Positions 25,507 through 34,946 of a stretch of DNA of 64,000 nt are shown in pieces (within the stretch, counting starts at the first letter, position 1; every line of letters starts with the position of its first letter). The stretch lies in the NCBI GenBank assembly GCA_002344215.1, contig DDSV01000032.1, forward strand, positions 128,458-192,457, in the 5' to 3' direction. The notes below the pieces were generated by a model, which saw only the letters and a program-made list of their open reading frames with translations, was not told the origin of the DNA and did not search any database. Both the position numbers and the translations under genes were made by a program. The stretch is from Akkermansiaceae bacterium UBA2381 (GTDB lineage: Bacteria; Verrucomicrobiota; Verrucomicrobiia; Verrucomicrobiales; DEV007).

Positions 25507-28131
25507 ATGCGTTTGATTCGCCGTTTGTTTCTTGTTTTGTGTTTTATCACGGCCTGTCTCGTCGTGTGGGCGGCCGTGTATACCCGCAACGAAGGCTTTA
25601 CCGCGAGTTGGAGAGATGCGATCGAGCGGGAGTTCGAGTCCCGCGGGTACCATGTCGACATCGGAAAACTCACTCTCGGGGCCTTCCGCGGACTTGTGGC
25701 GGAGGATGTTCGTTTTTTCCAGGACGAGACCCGGACACAGGAGATCGCGGTGATTGATGATGTCTATCTCGATGTCGATCTCAGCCGGATCCTGGACCGG
25801 AAAAAGATCTCGATCAACACGCTCGATGTTCAGGACGCCAACCTCTCGCTGCCGCTGGAGCTGTCGAAGCCGGATGGACGACGACTCAGTGTGAGGGATC
25901 TTTCAGGACGCATCGTGATCACGGAAAGCGTCATCGAGATTGTAAAGGCAGAGGCAACCGTGGCCGGTGTCAATCTGCTGATCAAGGGTTCGCTGGTGAG
26001 ACCTCCACTCGACGAGGTCGACGAAAATCCGGGGATGAGCGAAGAGATGATGGAGCGGCGGAGGGGGCAGCTTCTTCAAGTGCTCAATGAGGTTGAGACC
26101 CTGGATTTTACCGGAGGGCGCCCCTCCGTGGAAGTGGAGTTTCGCGGCGACCTTGACGACCTGGCCACCGCAACGGCAACGGCGAAAGTGCGGGTGCCAT
26201 CCTTCAGCAAGCGCGGGCAGGCCTACAAAATTGAGGCGCTCTCCGCCGACCTCCGGTTCAACGGGCTTGAGGGAACCGCGGAAATCGAAGATCTCGTGGT
26301 CCGTGATGCAAAAGGAACCATGAATCTGACCGGAGGCTGGTCTGAGGAGTCGGGTGGGCGGGTTAACTTTGACCTGGAGTCCAATGCCGATCTGTCGAGT
26401 CTCGCGAGCCTCTTCTGGCAGAACAAGAAGCTGGGTGAGGTGGTTTTCTTCAAATCCCCCAGCGTGACGGCTTCGGGCTACCTGGATCTTGCGCAATTTA
26501 AGGAGAAGAAGCCGGGATTTCCGGGAGAGATCATCGGGGAAGTTCGTGCCGAACGTTTTGTGACCCGCGGGACGGTGTTTGCGGGGCTGGACTTTGGATT
26601 CAGTGCCAGTGGAGAGCGCTTTTATATCCGCAATCTCCGACTGGATCATATCACGGGAGTTGCCTTCTTGAATCTCAAATACGAACCCGGCAAGGGAGCA
26701 GAGAGTATTCAGTATCAGGCCGAAGTGAAACTCGATCCACTTGTCTTCCGGCCTTTCTTTCATGAGAAAGGACGCAAGTTCATTGATGCCTGGAATTTTG
26801 GAGAGACTTCCGCAGTCTACATTGCCGCAGTCGGGAGGGGGGAAAGTTGGAAGCCTTCCACCTGGGACTACAAAGGGGTCATCGACCTGCGTCATTTCCG
26901 ATTGAATGGAGTCACTTTCCTCGAGATGGAGAGCGACTTCGAAGCGGAGGGTTCCACCCAGTGGTTCCGCAATGTCTCGCTCGTCCGGGACGAGGGCCGG
27001 ATCGTTGCTGAACTGGCAAAAAACAATCTTCAGACGAAACAATGGGAGGTAAAGGGAGTGGTCTCCACGGTGGACCCGGTCGAGGGGGCAAGAGCTTTCA
27101 GTCCGATGCTCGCCACCGCTCTGACCCGATACCGGCACAGCACTCCTCCGACGATCCGGCTTGCCGGGCTGGTTGATGCCCGGCGCAATGACGAAGTGGG
27201 CTCAGAGGCCCGCCGAAACAAGCTCAAGATCTCGTTCTCCGGCGGAGGGGATGCCCAATATGATTTCCTGGGCAAGACGCTGACCTTGACGGATCCGATG
27301 GGGGAAGTCGAGGTGGACGGGAGCCACGTGCACATGACCACCCTCACCGCCGGCGTTTTCGGGGGCCGCATCGAACTGGATTATGATGCGAAGAATGTTC
27401 GCACGCCTGACAAACCATTTGAAATGAAGGCGAGGGTTACCGGAGTGCCCCTGGAAAAGGTGACAAAGCATTATGGTGATGTCGAAGAGATTACCGGAAG
27501 CGTCGACGCGGACTTTGTCCTGAGTGGGAATGCCGGACAGATTCCAACCTTTGCGGGACAGGGCAGTGCCCGGATTTCTGAAGGGCACCTCTTCGGGATC
27601 CCGGTTCTCGGACCCCTCTCCAAGCTGATCTCTAAAGGTAGCCCGGGGAATCAGGATGCCGGCCACAGTATTTCCAGGGAAGCGTCTGCGACCTTTCGGA
27701 TCGAGAAGGGGATCATCATCACCGAGGACATTGAGGCCCTCACCCAGGCCTTCCGGGTCAAGGGCGTGGGAACAATCTCCCTTATCGACAAATCGGTCGA
27801 CCTTGAGGCGGTGGTGAATACCCGGGGTGGGCTTTCAAGTGCGATTCTCACTCCTGTCAGTGAACTGCTGACCTATTCCTGCACCGGAACGATCATGGAA
27901 CCGGTTTGGAAACCCAAACATATCTCCAATCTGGGGAAAGTTCCCGCGCAACTGATCTCCGAAATGACTAACATTCCCATCGAAGGCCTGAAGAAACTGG
28001 GCCAGGGGATATTCGGCACGCAGGAGGAGCGGGCGATCCAGTGGCAGGGGCGCCAGGCCCGGGACCAGGAAGGTGCGGCAAATCCGGGCGAGCCCGCGCC
28101 CAGGAGGCTCTTTCAACTTCGCACGAACTGA
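25507..28131 (+). CDS. AsmA-like/RBG-superfamily exported protein
   Basis: An 874-residue protein with one N-terminal membrane helix (MRLIRRLFLVLCFITACLVV) and a long beta-rich exported part. The N-terminal pattern REFESRGYHVDIGKLTLGAF, the repeated amphipathic strands, and the C-terminal block GSARISEGHLFGIPVLGPLS followed by SATFRIEKGIIITEDIEALT match AsmA/TamB/YhdP-like proteins that bridge the periplasm and are thought to conduct phospholipids. A GTG codon directly before the ATG could also start it. Its stop is 8 bases from the sulfatase stop on the other strand. The link to lipid transport is by family; direct evidence here is the fold pattern only. Confidence 0.85.
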   Translation: MRLIRRLFLVLCFITACLVVWAAVYTRNEGFTASWRDAIEREFESRGYHVDIGKLTLGAFRGLVAEDVRFFQDETRTQEIAVIDDVYLDVDLSRILDRKKISINTLDVQDANLSLPLELSKPDGRRLSVRDLSGRIVITESVIEIVKAEATVAGVNLLIKGSLVRPPLDEVDENPGMSEEMMERRRGQLLQVLNEVETLDFTGGRPSVEVEFRGDLDDLATATATAKVRVPSFSKRGQAYKIEALSADLRFNGLEGTAEIEDLVVRDAKGTMNLTGGWSEESGGRVNFDLESNADLSSLASLFWQNKKLGEVVFFKSPSVTASGYLDLAQFKEKKPGFPGEIIGEVRAERFVTRGTVFAGLDFGFSASGERFYIRNLRLDHITGVAFLNLKYEPGKGAESIQYQAEVKLDPLVFRPFFHEKGRKFIDAWNFGETSAVYIAAVGRGESWKPSTWDYKGVIDLRHFRLNGVTFLEMESDFEAEGSTQWFRNVSLVRDEGRIVAELAKNNLQTKQWEVKGVVSTVDPVEGARAFSPMLATALTRYRHSTPPTIRLAGLVDARRNDEVGSEARRNKLKISFSGGGDAQYDFLGKTLTLTDPMGEVEVDGSHVHMTTLTAGVFGGRIELDYDAKNVRTPDKPFEMKARVTGVPLEKVTKHYGDVEEITGSVDADFVLSGNAGQIPTFAGQGSARISEGHLFGIPVLGPLSKLISKGSPGNQDAGHSISREASATFRIEKGIIITEDIEALTQAFRVKGVGTISLIDKSVDLEAVVNTRGGLSSAILTPVSELLTYSCTGTIMEPVWKPKHISNLGKVPAQLISEMTNIPIEGLKKLGQGIFGTQEERAIQWQGRQARDQEGAANPGEPAPRRLFQLRTN

Positions 28132-28139
28132 GCCACGGT

Positions 28140-29741
28140 TCAGCGGCTATCCCCGTGGGCGGAACGGGCGGAGGTGGCTCGCACTCGTTCGAGAAGGGGG
28201 TTCATTTGGATGATCCGGTCAGTTTCGACTTCCCACCGGTTCGTCGTTTCGCCGGGATCGACGGAAAGGTTGTAGAGCTGGCCTGAAATGCCGTCCCCCA
28301 GATCCCTCCCGTCGCGGGGTTTGGTAAATCCGCCCGAGCCGCGCCCTTCGATCAGCTTCCAGTCACCCTGCCGCAGGGCGAATGTGCCGTGAAGGGAATG
28401 ATGCACCGCGAAGGAGCGAGCCGTGGAATGTGTTTGTGTCAGGGCTCCGAGAAAGGAAAGGCTGTCCATTCCCGAACTTTCCCCGACTGGTTCAACGGGT
28501 TCCGCTCCGGTGATCTCCGCCAGGGTGGCGTAGATGTCAGTTAGTTCGACGAGGGTTCCGACGACCTGGTTCGCCGTCACTTTCGCGGGCCAGCGCACAA
28601 GGAAAGGGACGCGGTGGCCACCTTCGTGGATGTCCGCTTTGGTTCCCCGCCAGTCTGCATTGCTGTGGTGACCGAAGCCGGCCGTGTAGTTGCCTCGAGG
28701 TGTGTTCGGCGGAGCGCCTCCGTCGTCGGATGTACGGAAGTTCCAGGTGTGCCAGAGACCGCCATTGTCACTCGTGAAGATCACGAGAGTATTCTCTGTC
28801 ATGCCGGCCGCGTCGAGGGCGTCGAGAACACGCCCGACGGTGAAGTCGGTTTCCCAGACGAAATCGCCGTATTCGCCGGCGGCGCTTTTGCCCTTTGCCA
28901 TCTCCGAGGGTGCGACAGGGAGATGCGGCGAGGTGAGGGGGAGGTAGAGGAAAAGAGGTGATTTGTCAGGATCGTGCTGCGAAATCACCTTTACCGATTC
29001 ATCGCCAAGACGCGGGAGAACGTCCTCCATTCGGAAGTCCGCTGCTTTCGGGCCCGGAACACCGGCAAGGAAGAGGGTGTCCTCGATCTCCTCATGGCGC
29101 TCCGTCGGCACGGTCTCGACCCGGCGGTCGCGGAGAAAGACGTAGGGGCTCATGTCGAGGGAGGCGGAGATACCGAAGTAGGTATCGAACCCACAGTCGA
29201 GCGGACCACCGGTCAGTTCGCGGGTGAAATCGGCCTCGTCGCCGGAACGGTGACGGCCTTCGGTTCGCAGCGGAATGGGCTTGCCCCCGCGGTCCTGCCA
29301 ATTCATCCCGAGATGCCACTTGCCAATGCAGGCAGTGCGATAGCCCCGGGTTTTCAGCAAGTCAGCAAGAGTGGTTTCGTCAGGACCGATCAGGGGTGGA
29401 TCAAATCCGTCGAGGACACCGTTCTTCAAGCTTGTCCGCCAGCAGTAGCGGCCTGTGAGGAGACTGTACCGGGTCGGCGTGCAGACCGAAGAGGGTGTGT
29501 GCGCGTCAGTGAAGCGCATCCCCCCGGCGGCGAGTTGGTCGAGACGGGGGGTGGGGATTTTTGAGGCAGGCTGATAGCACTGAAGATCGCCCCACCCGAG
29601 ATCATCGGCGAGGACAAGAACGATGTGGGGACGGGTGAGATCGGTGGCGGGAGATAACGAAGCAGAAAGAAGAAATAGCAATGTCAGGATTCCAAAGGGC
29701 GGAGCACCCGCCCTGCAGGAGCATGATTCGACAGGCGTCAT
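28140..29741 (-). CDS. Type I sulfatase, exported
   Basis: A 533-residue sulfatase with an N-terminal signal peptide and the alkaline-phosphatase-type core. VLVLADDLGWGDL holds the metal-binding Asp pair, and SSVCTPTRYSLLTGR holds Cys87 in the C-x-P-x-R motif that is converted to formylglycine. CIGKWHLG and FTSDNGG add the Lys, His and Asp-Asn ligands. It should remove sulfate esters from glycans in the periplasm. No formylglycine-generating enzyme or anSME is seen in the window. Its ATG overlaps the stop of the PVC heme protein by 4 bases, so it is the last gene of a five-gene leftward operon. Confidence 0.92.
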   Translation of the reverse strand: MTPVESCSCRAGAPPFGILTLLFLLSASLSPATDLTRPHIVLVLADDLGWGDLQCYQPASKIPTPRLDQLAAGGMRFTDAHTPSSVCTPTRYSLLTGRYCWRTSLKNGVLDGFDPPLIGPDETTLADLLKTRGYRTACIGKWHLGMNWQDRGGKPIPLRTEGRHRSGDEADFTRELTGGPLDCGFDTYFGISASLDMSPYVFLRDRRVETVPTERHEEIEDTLFLAGVPGPKAADFRMEDVLPRLGDESVKVISQHDPDKSPLFLYLPLTSPHLPVAPSEMAKGKSAAGEYGDFVWETDFTVGRVLDALDAAGMTENTLVIFTSDNGGLWHTWNFRTSDDGGAPPNTPRGNYTAGFGHHSNADWRGTKADIHEGGHRVPFLVRWPAKVTANQVVGTLVELTDIYATLAEITGAEPVEPVGESSGMDSLSFLGALTQTHSTARSFAVHHSLHGTFALRQGDWKLIEGRGSGGFTKPRDGRDLGDGISGQLYNLSVDPGETTNRWEVETDRIIQMNPLLERVRATSARSAHGDSR

Positions 29742-32557
29742 TTTACTGCGACCGGACCGCGTGTCATCAGATAAGCGACCAGATCCTTTACGGCAGCCTC
29801 GTCCATCGTCTTGAGGAGACCTTCGGGCATCAGAGAGACCGGGAGAGACTCGCGCTTCGTGATGGTGTCCGCTGGAATGGTGAGGCGTTCCACCGGTGTC
29901 TGTACGGTGACGGTGCGCTCGTTCTGTTCGGGCACGACACCGGAAACGACACGTCCATCCTTGAGGGTGAAAACGGTGAGTCGATAGTCAGCGGGAACGA
30001 CTTCATTCGGATTAACAATGTTCCCCAGCAAATAGTCGATGTTGTGCCGATCGCTGCCGGTGAGTTCGGGTCCGATCGCACCGCCTTCACCGTAGAGCTT
30101 GTGGCAGGCACCGCAGAGCCCGGCAAAGGTAGCTTTGCCCTTCGCCGGATCGGCCGAGGCGATGACTTCGGGGGTGAGCAGCTTCTTCCAGTTCGCGATT
30201 TCTGCTTTCACCGCTTCGGGGGTGTCGCGCACCTCGCCCCAGACCTCGCCGAGTTGTTTTGTCAGGGCCTCGACGCCGAGACTGCGGATCTGCCGGGCAT
30301 GAAAGGGACTGATCGCATCCCGGGGGATCTCACCCTGCTCGATGCGTTTGAGCAATACCCCGGCAAAAGATGCGCGTGAGACAAGAACATCGATCGCGAC
30401 GGCCCGATGAACGTTGTCGCGCTTCCACTGGTTGAGAATCCGGTTCGGAACATCAGCGTCGTCGTAGTTCGCGAGTCCGAGGATGGCCTCGCGGGCGAGG
30501 ACTCGGTCGTTGGTCCACTCTTTCAGCTTTGGCAGCAGGTCGGGAGTGGGATCACGGAGGAGATTGGTCACCGCTGCGCGTCGGGCTCCCGGGTCAGCTT
30601 CGGCGTTGGCAGCGATGGCGAGCAACTCGTCACGCGCGCGTCCGTCGCCGAAGACGAGGGAAAGATCGCGTATCAGCGTCTGCGTTTCCTCGTCACCGCC
30701 GACTTTGGCGATCGTATCCCAGGTCGCCGGTTTCGGAGCCTTGCTCCAGCCCTTGAGTCCCTCGTTGAGACCGCGCAGGATGGGGAGGCGATTGTAGTCC
30801 GTGGCGCGGGAAAGGAGATCGTTCACCGGTGCCGGCACCTTTTCAAGATCCTCGGCAAGGCGTCGCGTGATGAGGCGGGTGACGGTAGGGAGTTTGGAAC
30901 TCAGGGCGAGTTTGACGGCTTGGTCAGGGTACTTCGATACGGCTTCGGCGATGCCATACCAGATCATGAGGGATTGCTGGCGGTCGGTGGCATCTTCTGG
31001 CTTAGAACAGAGAAGTTCGGCGATCTGAAAACGTGACTCTTCCGGCAGGCGCTGGAGTGATGCTGCTATTTCAAGCCGTACCGGCGCGGAGGAGATCAAT
31101 TTATCTTCAGAATACATACGCAACAGAGTGATAGGCGTCTGCGTCCTTGCCAGGTCTTCACTGAACCACCTGAGTCCCATCGCGCGTTTTGCTTCGTCCG
31201 GGTCACTGAGCATTTGCTCGATGTCGGCATCCGTCACCTCGCCTTTACCACGGTTCGTCAGCCACTCCGGACTCCCAGTCGTCGGCTCGCCCTTGTCCGG
31301 CCCGTCATACACGATCCGGTAAATCCGTCCGCTCGTGCGGTGAATGCCGTCATTGTCATGACACTCTCCCGTGTCGGACCAGTCGTTCACCCAGACCTGT
31401 CCATCAGGCCCGGTGATCAGGTCGAGTCCGCGGAACCAGGGATCCTCCAGCATCATGAAATCCTTGCCGTGTTTTCCGACGTAGCCGTTGCCCTCGCGCT
31501 CGAGGATGTCCATGTTGATGCGGCGGCCGTGGAGATTGCAGGCGAAGAGCTTGCCGTGGTATTCCTTCGGCCAGACGCCGCCCTGGTAAATGAGGCAGCC
31601 CATGTGGGCATGGCCCCCGCCAAGTTCGGATGTCTTGTCGCTGATCCCTTCGCGGATGTCGCTCCATTTTTCCGAACCGCGGTCCCAGTGATAGTGGTCG
31701 GCGGTGTGGCCGATGTATTCGTAGGCGAGCGGATTCAAATGCGCGCCGAACATGCGCTCGTAGTAGGCCCCGGGGATGGCGTGCCAGAGGTGGCCAATCA
31801 CCGTATTGGTGTAGAAAAGCTGGCCATCTTCGTTCCAGTCCATTCCCCAGGGATTGGTGCCGCCGTGGCAGAAGACCTCGAAGGTTTTGCGCTCGGGATG
31901 AAAGCGCCAGATCGCACAGTTCAGGGCGATGCGGTCCTTCTCTGACGTGCCGGGAGCACCGACGTAGGAGGTCGAGGTGATTCCGTGTCGACCGTAGAGC
32001 CAGCCGTCGGGCCCGAGTTTCAGGCCGTTGAGGATGTTGTGTCCGATCGTCTCGGCGTCAAAACCGTCGAGTAATACGACCGGATCGCCGTCGGGGACTA
32101 GGTCGCCGTTCGCATCGGGGATGAAAAGCAATTGCGGCGCGCAGGTCACCCAGACACCGCCGTGACCGACCGCGACCGAAGTGAGGCGTTTACCCTTGTC
32201 CCAGAAAATGGTGCGTTTGTCAGACTTGCCGTCGCCATTGGTGTCTTCGAGGACGATGACACGGTCCTGCAGGTTCATATCCCAGCGCAAGGGCGTTTCG
32301 GCGAAGGTGTAGCACTCGGCGACCCAGAGGCGTCCCTTTTCGTCAAAGGTGATTCCGATGGGCTGCTGCACCTCGGGTTCGGACGCAAATACCTCGAGAC
32401 GAAAACCCTCGGGCAAAACGGCGGTTTTGGCCGTCTCCTCCGGCGACATCGGTTCCGATTTCTCGGACTCGGTATTGTAGATCTTCGGAAAGTCGTCGGC
32501 GAGGGAGATCGCACAGGTGAGGATCAGGAGCGCGAAGGAGAGGAGTTTTTTAGTCAT
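29738..32557 (-). CDS. PVC-type heme-binding membrane-bound dehydrogenase protein
   Basis: A 939-residue exported protein with a signal peptide (MTKKLLSFALLILTCAISLA) and the three-part PVC layout: a beta-propeller-like sorbosone-dehydrogenase region (about 45-420; FDEKGRLWVAECYTF, GHNILNGLKLGPDGWLYG), a helical HEAT-like middle (about 435-780), and a C-terminal cytochrome domain with the heme site CGACH at 815-819 and a likely axial Met in SLMPEGLL. It is expected to oxidise a carbohydrate or alcohol in the periplasm and pass electrons to the covalent heme. Substrate is unknown. It lies between the dimethylformamidase-like gene (15 bases) and the sulfatase (4-base overlap). Confidence 0.9.
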   Translation of the reverse strand: MTKKLLSFALLILTCAISLADDFPKIYNTESEKSEPMSPEETAKTAVLPEGFRLEVFASEPEVQQPIGITFDEKGRLWVAECYTFAETPLRWDMNLQDRVIVLEDTNGDGKSDKRTIFWDKGKRLTSVAVGHGGVWVTCAPQLLFIPDANGDLVPDGDPVVLLDGFDAETIGHNILNGLKLGPDGWLYGRHGITSTSYVGAPGTSEKDRIALNCAIWRFHPERKTFEVFCHGGTNPWGMDWNEDGQLFYTNTVIGHLWHAIPGAYYERMFGAHLNPLAYEYIGHTADHYHWDRGSEKWSDIREGISDKTSELGGGHAHMGCLIYQGGVWPKEYHGKLFACNLHGRRINMDILEREGNGYVGKHGKDFMMLEDPWFRGLDLITGPDGQVWVNDWSDTGECHDNDGIHRTSGRIYRIVYDGPDKGEPTTGSPEWLTNRGKGEVTDADIEQMLSDPDEAKRAMGLRWFSEDLARTQTPITLLRMYSEDKLISSAPVRLEIAASLQRLPEESRFQIAELLCSKPEDATDRQQSLMIWYGIAEAVSKYPDQAVKLALSSKLPTVTRLITRRLAEDLEKVPAPVNDLLSRATDYNRLPILRGLNEGLKGWSKAPKPATWDTIAKVGGDEETQTLIRDLSLVFGDGRARDELLAIAANAEADPGARRAAVTNLLRDPTPDLLPKLKEWTNDRVLAREAILGLANYDDADVPNRILNQWKRDNVHRAVAIDVLVSRASFAGVLLKRIEQGEIPRDAISPFHARQIRSLGVEALTKQLGEVWGEVRDTPEAVKAEIANWKKLLTPEVIASADPAKGKATFAGLCGACHKLYGEGGAIGPELTGSDRHNIDYLLGNIVNPNEVVPADYRLTVFTLKDGRVVSGVVPEQNERTVTVQTPVERLTIPADTITKRESLPVSLMPEGLLKTMDEAAVKDLVAYLMTRGPVAVK

Positions 32558-32572
32558 CTTTCAGGAATTGTT

Positions 32573-34093
32573 TCAGCCGCCGACGGCGCGGTCGAGGAGA
32601 TTTTTGGTGATACGCTGGACGCGGGCGTCCGGTCCGTGGGGCCTCGACCAGTGGGACCAGGGCAGCATGTGGCCGGGAGGGGAACTGAGTCCCTGACACC
32701 AGAAGATGGTCGAGGCGTTGAAGACAAAGTTGCCCTTGGGCCCCGGGTAGATCGTGGCGGTCCACTGCTGCGGGTTCACCCCGCCCTGCAGTGCCGTGCC
32801 GGCTCCGACGACTTCCAGCCCGGGGATATCCGCCGGTGGATCGCCATGATACTCCCAGCCGATCAGTCCCGGAATGGAGTCGCCTTTTTTCATCTCCGTG
32901 CCCTCGAAAATCCAGTGGTCCGGCTTTTCGCAGACCCAGTCTCCTCCGCCGTTGACGGGATCAACGTTGCGGGAACCCATCAGGTAACCTTCGTCGGGAC
33001 CGCGGTGGGGGAAGGGGCCCTCGTCGCGCTCGCGGGCGGTCGCGTATTTGTAATCGCCGCCGTAGGGGCCGCCTCGAAAAATAATGCGGTTCGGATTTTT
33101 TCCGTCCGTGCTCGGCGTCATCGGGGTGACCCAGCAGACGGAGTTCCCGGAGAAAAACATCAGGTTGGTCCCTGCATCACGCAATTTCACGGCGTTCTCG
33201 TAGGCGCGGATATCCCAGTATTCGTCATGCCCGTTGCTGAGGAAGGCCTTAAATCGATCCGGTCGTGCGTAGGCCGGGTCGACCATGTCCGCGTTCGAAC
33301 AGTAGGTCACGTCATAGCCCTGCTCTTCGAGCCAGTAGGCGAAGGGGAACTCAAAGCAAAGCCACTCGCCCGATCCGATCGAGTTCGGGTTTTCGTAGAT
33401 CTGCGAGTATTTGCCGTAGGGTCGGTCGAAGCTGACATCGGCCCAGGGTCCCTGGTTGCCCTTGGGATGGGTGTAGATGGAAAAATTCTTCGGCCACATG
33501 TTGTAGGCCTGCCAGGTGTTGTCCGAACATTGGAGGCAAATGTCGGCAGGTCTGTCGTCTTTCACGATGAAGACGACGTAGTTCTGCCAGTAGCCTTTTC
33601 CGGTCGTGTCTGTCGTGGAGAGACGGCCGAGGTAGACGCCACTGGGCCAGTCTGGCGGGATTGTCAGGGTGTGGGACGGCTCCCAGAGACATTCGTGAAG
33701 GTGCCGGTCACCGCGGGTGGACTCGGGAACAGGTTGCGGTTTTCCGGGGAGATGCCCGATCGTTGTCATGAGCCTTGCTCCCTTGCCTCCATAGTATCCG
33801 GTGCGGAAGATCTCGAGCGTGAAGTCGCCGGGGACTTTCACACTGACGAAGATATCGAGCTTCTCGCCCGCGGCGACCGATTGCCTCGAGCAATAGCCCT
33901 CTATGTCCGACGATCGAATCCCCGCCCGTTCGTCGAGTCGCACGCGGGTGAGTTGCCAGTCGTCGGCGCCGGGGTTTGAATTTTCTTCCCGGATCAGGTT
34001 CCGTTTGGCCTCCTCCGCCCGGGAGTTGCCAGCGGATAAGGCGAGTGCCGGAGCAGCGGCGGAGGCAAGGAAGGAGCGGCGTGTCTTTTTCAT
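32573..34093 (-). CDS. Tat-exported N,N-dimethylformamidase large-subunit-like protein
   Basis: From the ATG of MKKTRRSFLASAAAP this is 506 residues with a twin-arginine signal (RRSFLASAAAPALALSAG), so it is exported folded. The body matches the family of the N,N-dimethylformamidase beta subunit: an N-terminal beta-sandwich (AGEKLDIFVSVKVPGDFTLE; FRTGYYGGKGARL) and a C-terminal glutamine-amidotransferase-like part with SNGHDEYWDIRAYENAV and NLMFFSGNSVCW. True members use a Tyr/Tyr/Glu iron site. Most PVC homologs are unlikely to act on dimethylformamide; an amide or ester of a sugar is more plausible, which is inference. It is in the operon with SDR (55 bases upstream) and the PVC heme protein. 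Confidence 0.72.
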   Translation of the reverse strand: MKKTRRSFLASAAAPALALSAGNSRAEEAKRNLIREENSNPGADDWQLTRVRLDERAGIRSSDIEGYCSRQSVAAGEKLDIFVSVKVPGDFTLEIFRTGYYGGKGARLMTTIGHLPGKPQPVPESTRGDRHLHECLWEPSHTLTIPPDWPSGVYLGRLSTTDTTGKGYWQNYVVFIVKDDRPADICLQCSDNTWQAYNMWPKNFSIYTHPKGNQGPWADVSFDRPYGKYSQIYENPNSIGSGEWLCFEFPFAYWLEEQGYDVTYCSNADMVDPAYARPDRFKAFLSNGHDEYWDIRAYENAVKLRDAGTNLMFFSGNSVCWVTPMTPSTDGKNPNRIIFRGGPYGGDYKYATARERDEGPFPHRGPDEGYLMGSRNVDPVNGGGDWVCEKPDHWIFEGTEMKKGDSIPGLIGWEYHGDPPADIPGLEVVGAGTALQGGVNPQQWTATIYPGPKGNFVFNASTIFWCQGLSSPPGHMLPWSHWSRPHGPDARVQRITKNLLDRAVGG

Positions 34094-34148
34094 TCTGGAT
34101 AGAAATAACCAACTTGGAACGTGAAACCTTGAACTTGAAACTCTGCTT

Positions 34149-34946
34149 TCACCACGCCGTCCATCCGCCATCCACGAGCAGATTCTGTCCTGTAATGTAG
34201 CTGCTCGCTTCGCTCGCGAGAAAGACGAGGGCACCTTTCAATTCCTCGGGTCTTCCCATGCGGCCCATCGGGGACCTGGTGGTGAGCCGCTCGACCATGG
34301 TCGCATTGGCGGCAGGACCGGGGAAGGGACCGGGAGATAGGCAGTTCACCCGCACGCCGTCTTTGGCCCAGTAAACCGCCAGATGACGTGTCATGTGAAC
34401 GATGCCGCCTTTGAGGGCATGATAGGCGACCGGGCTGGCTGAAACGATTCCCTCGTAGGCTTCGGGATAGGATCCGACGACACCATACATCGAGCCTATC
34501 ATGACCACACTGGCTTCGCTTTCCCGCGCGACAGCGTGCTCGCGCAGTTTTCGCGCAAGGAGGAAATAGCCGGTCGCATTGGCGAGGCTGCGGTTGAACT
34601 CCTCTGCTGTCACCGTTGTGTGATCCGACGAGTTCGGGGCGTGGCCGTTGTTCACGAGGATGTCGATTTGTCCGGCGAGGTCGAGCGCTTCACCGAAGCC
34701 CGCCTCGATCGAGGCCTCGTCGAGGTGGTCGAGGGCGACTCCATAATGAGTTTGGCCTTCCTTCACCGGGAGGGCGGCGGCACATTTCCGGGCGCGCTCC
34801 GCGTCGCGGCTCGTGGTGATGACATTGGCTCCCGCCTCGGCGAGGGCCCGTGACATGGCGGACCCGAGCCAGCCTCCTGCGCCGCTGATGAGGGCCGTTT
34901 TGCCATTCAGATCAAAGAGTTCGGAAACGGTGCGTTCGGTGCTCAT
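34149..34946 (-). CDS. Short-chain dehydrogenase/reductase
   Basis: A 265-residue cytoplasmic oxidoreductase of the classical SDR family. It shows the cofactor motif ISGAGGWLGSAM near residue 20, NNGHA (the NNAG site), the catalytic Ser in VMIGSMYG, and YHALK (YxxxK). The end has the usual PGPFPG and LLVDGGWTAW. The motif has GGWLG in place of the more common GxxxGIG, a variant frequent in sugar-acid SDRs. Its start overlaps the Gfo/Idh stop by 4 bases, so the two oxidoreductases are coupled and may act in sequence or on the same sugar. Confidence 0.88.
   Translation of the reverse strand: MSTERTVSELFDLNGKTALISGAGGWLGSAMSRALAEAGANVITTSRDAERARKCAAALPVKEGQTHYGVALDHLDEASIEAGFGEALDLAGQIDILVNNGHAPNSSDHTTVTAEEFNRSLANATGYFLLARKLREHAVARESEASVVMIGSMYGVVGSYPEAYEGIVSASPVAYHALKGGIVHMTRHLAVYWAKDGVRVNCLSPGPFPGPAANATMVERLTTRSPMGRMGRPEELKGALVFLASEASSYITGQNLLVDGGWTAW

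Noticed and set aside
32132..33979. A 615-codon rightward frame opposite the PVC heme protein and the dimethylformamidase-like gene.
   Set aside because: It spans two well-supported genes on the other strand and shows no domain, signal or conserved motif.
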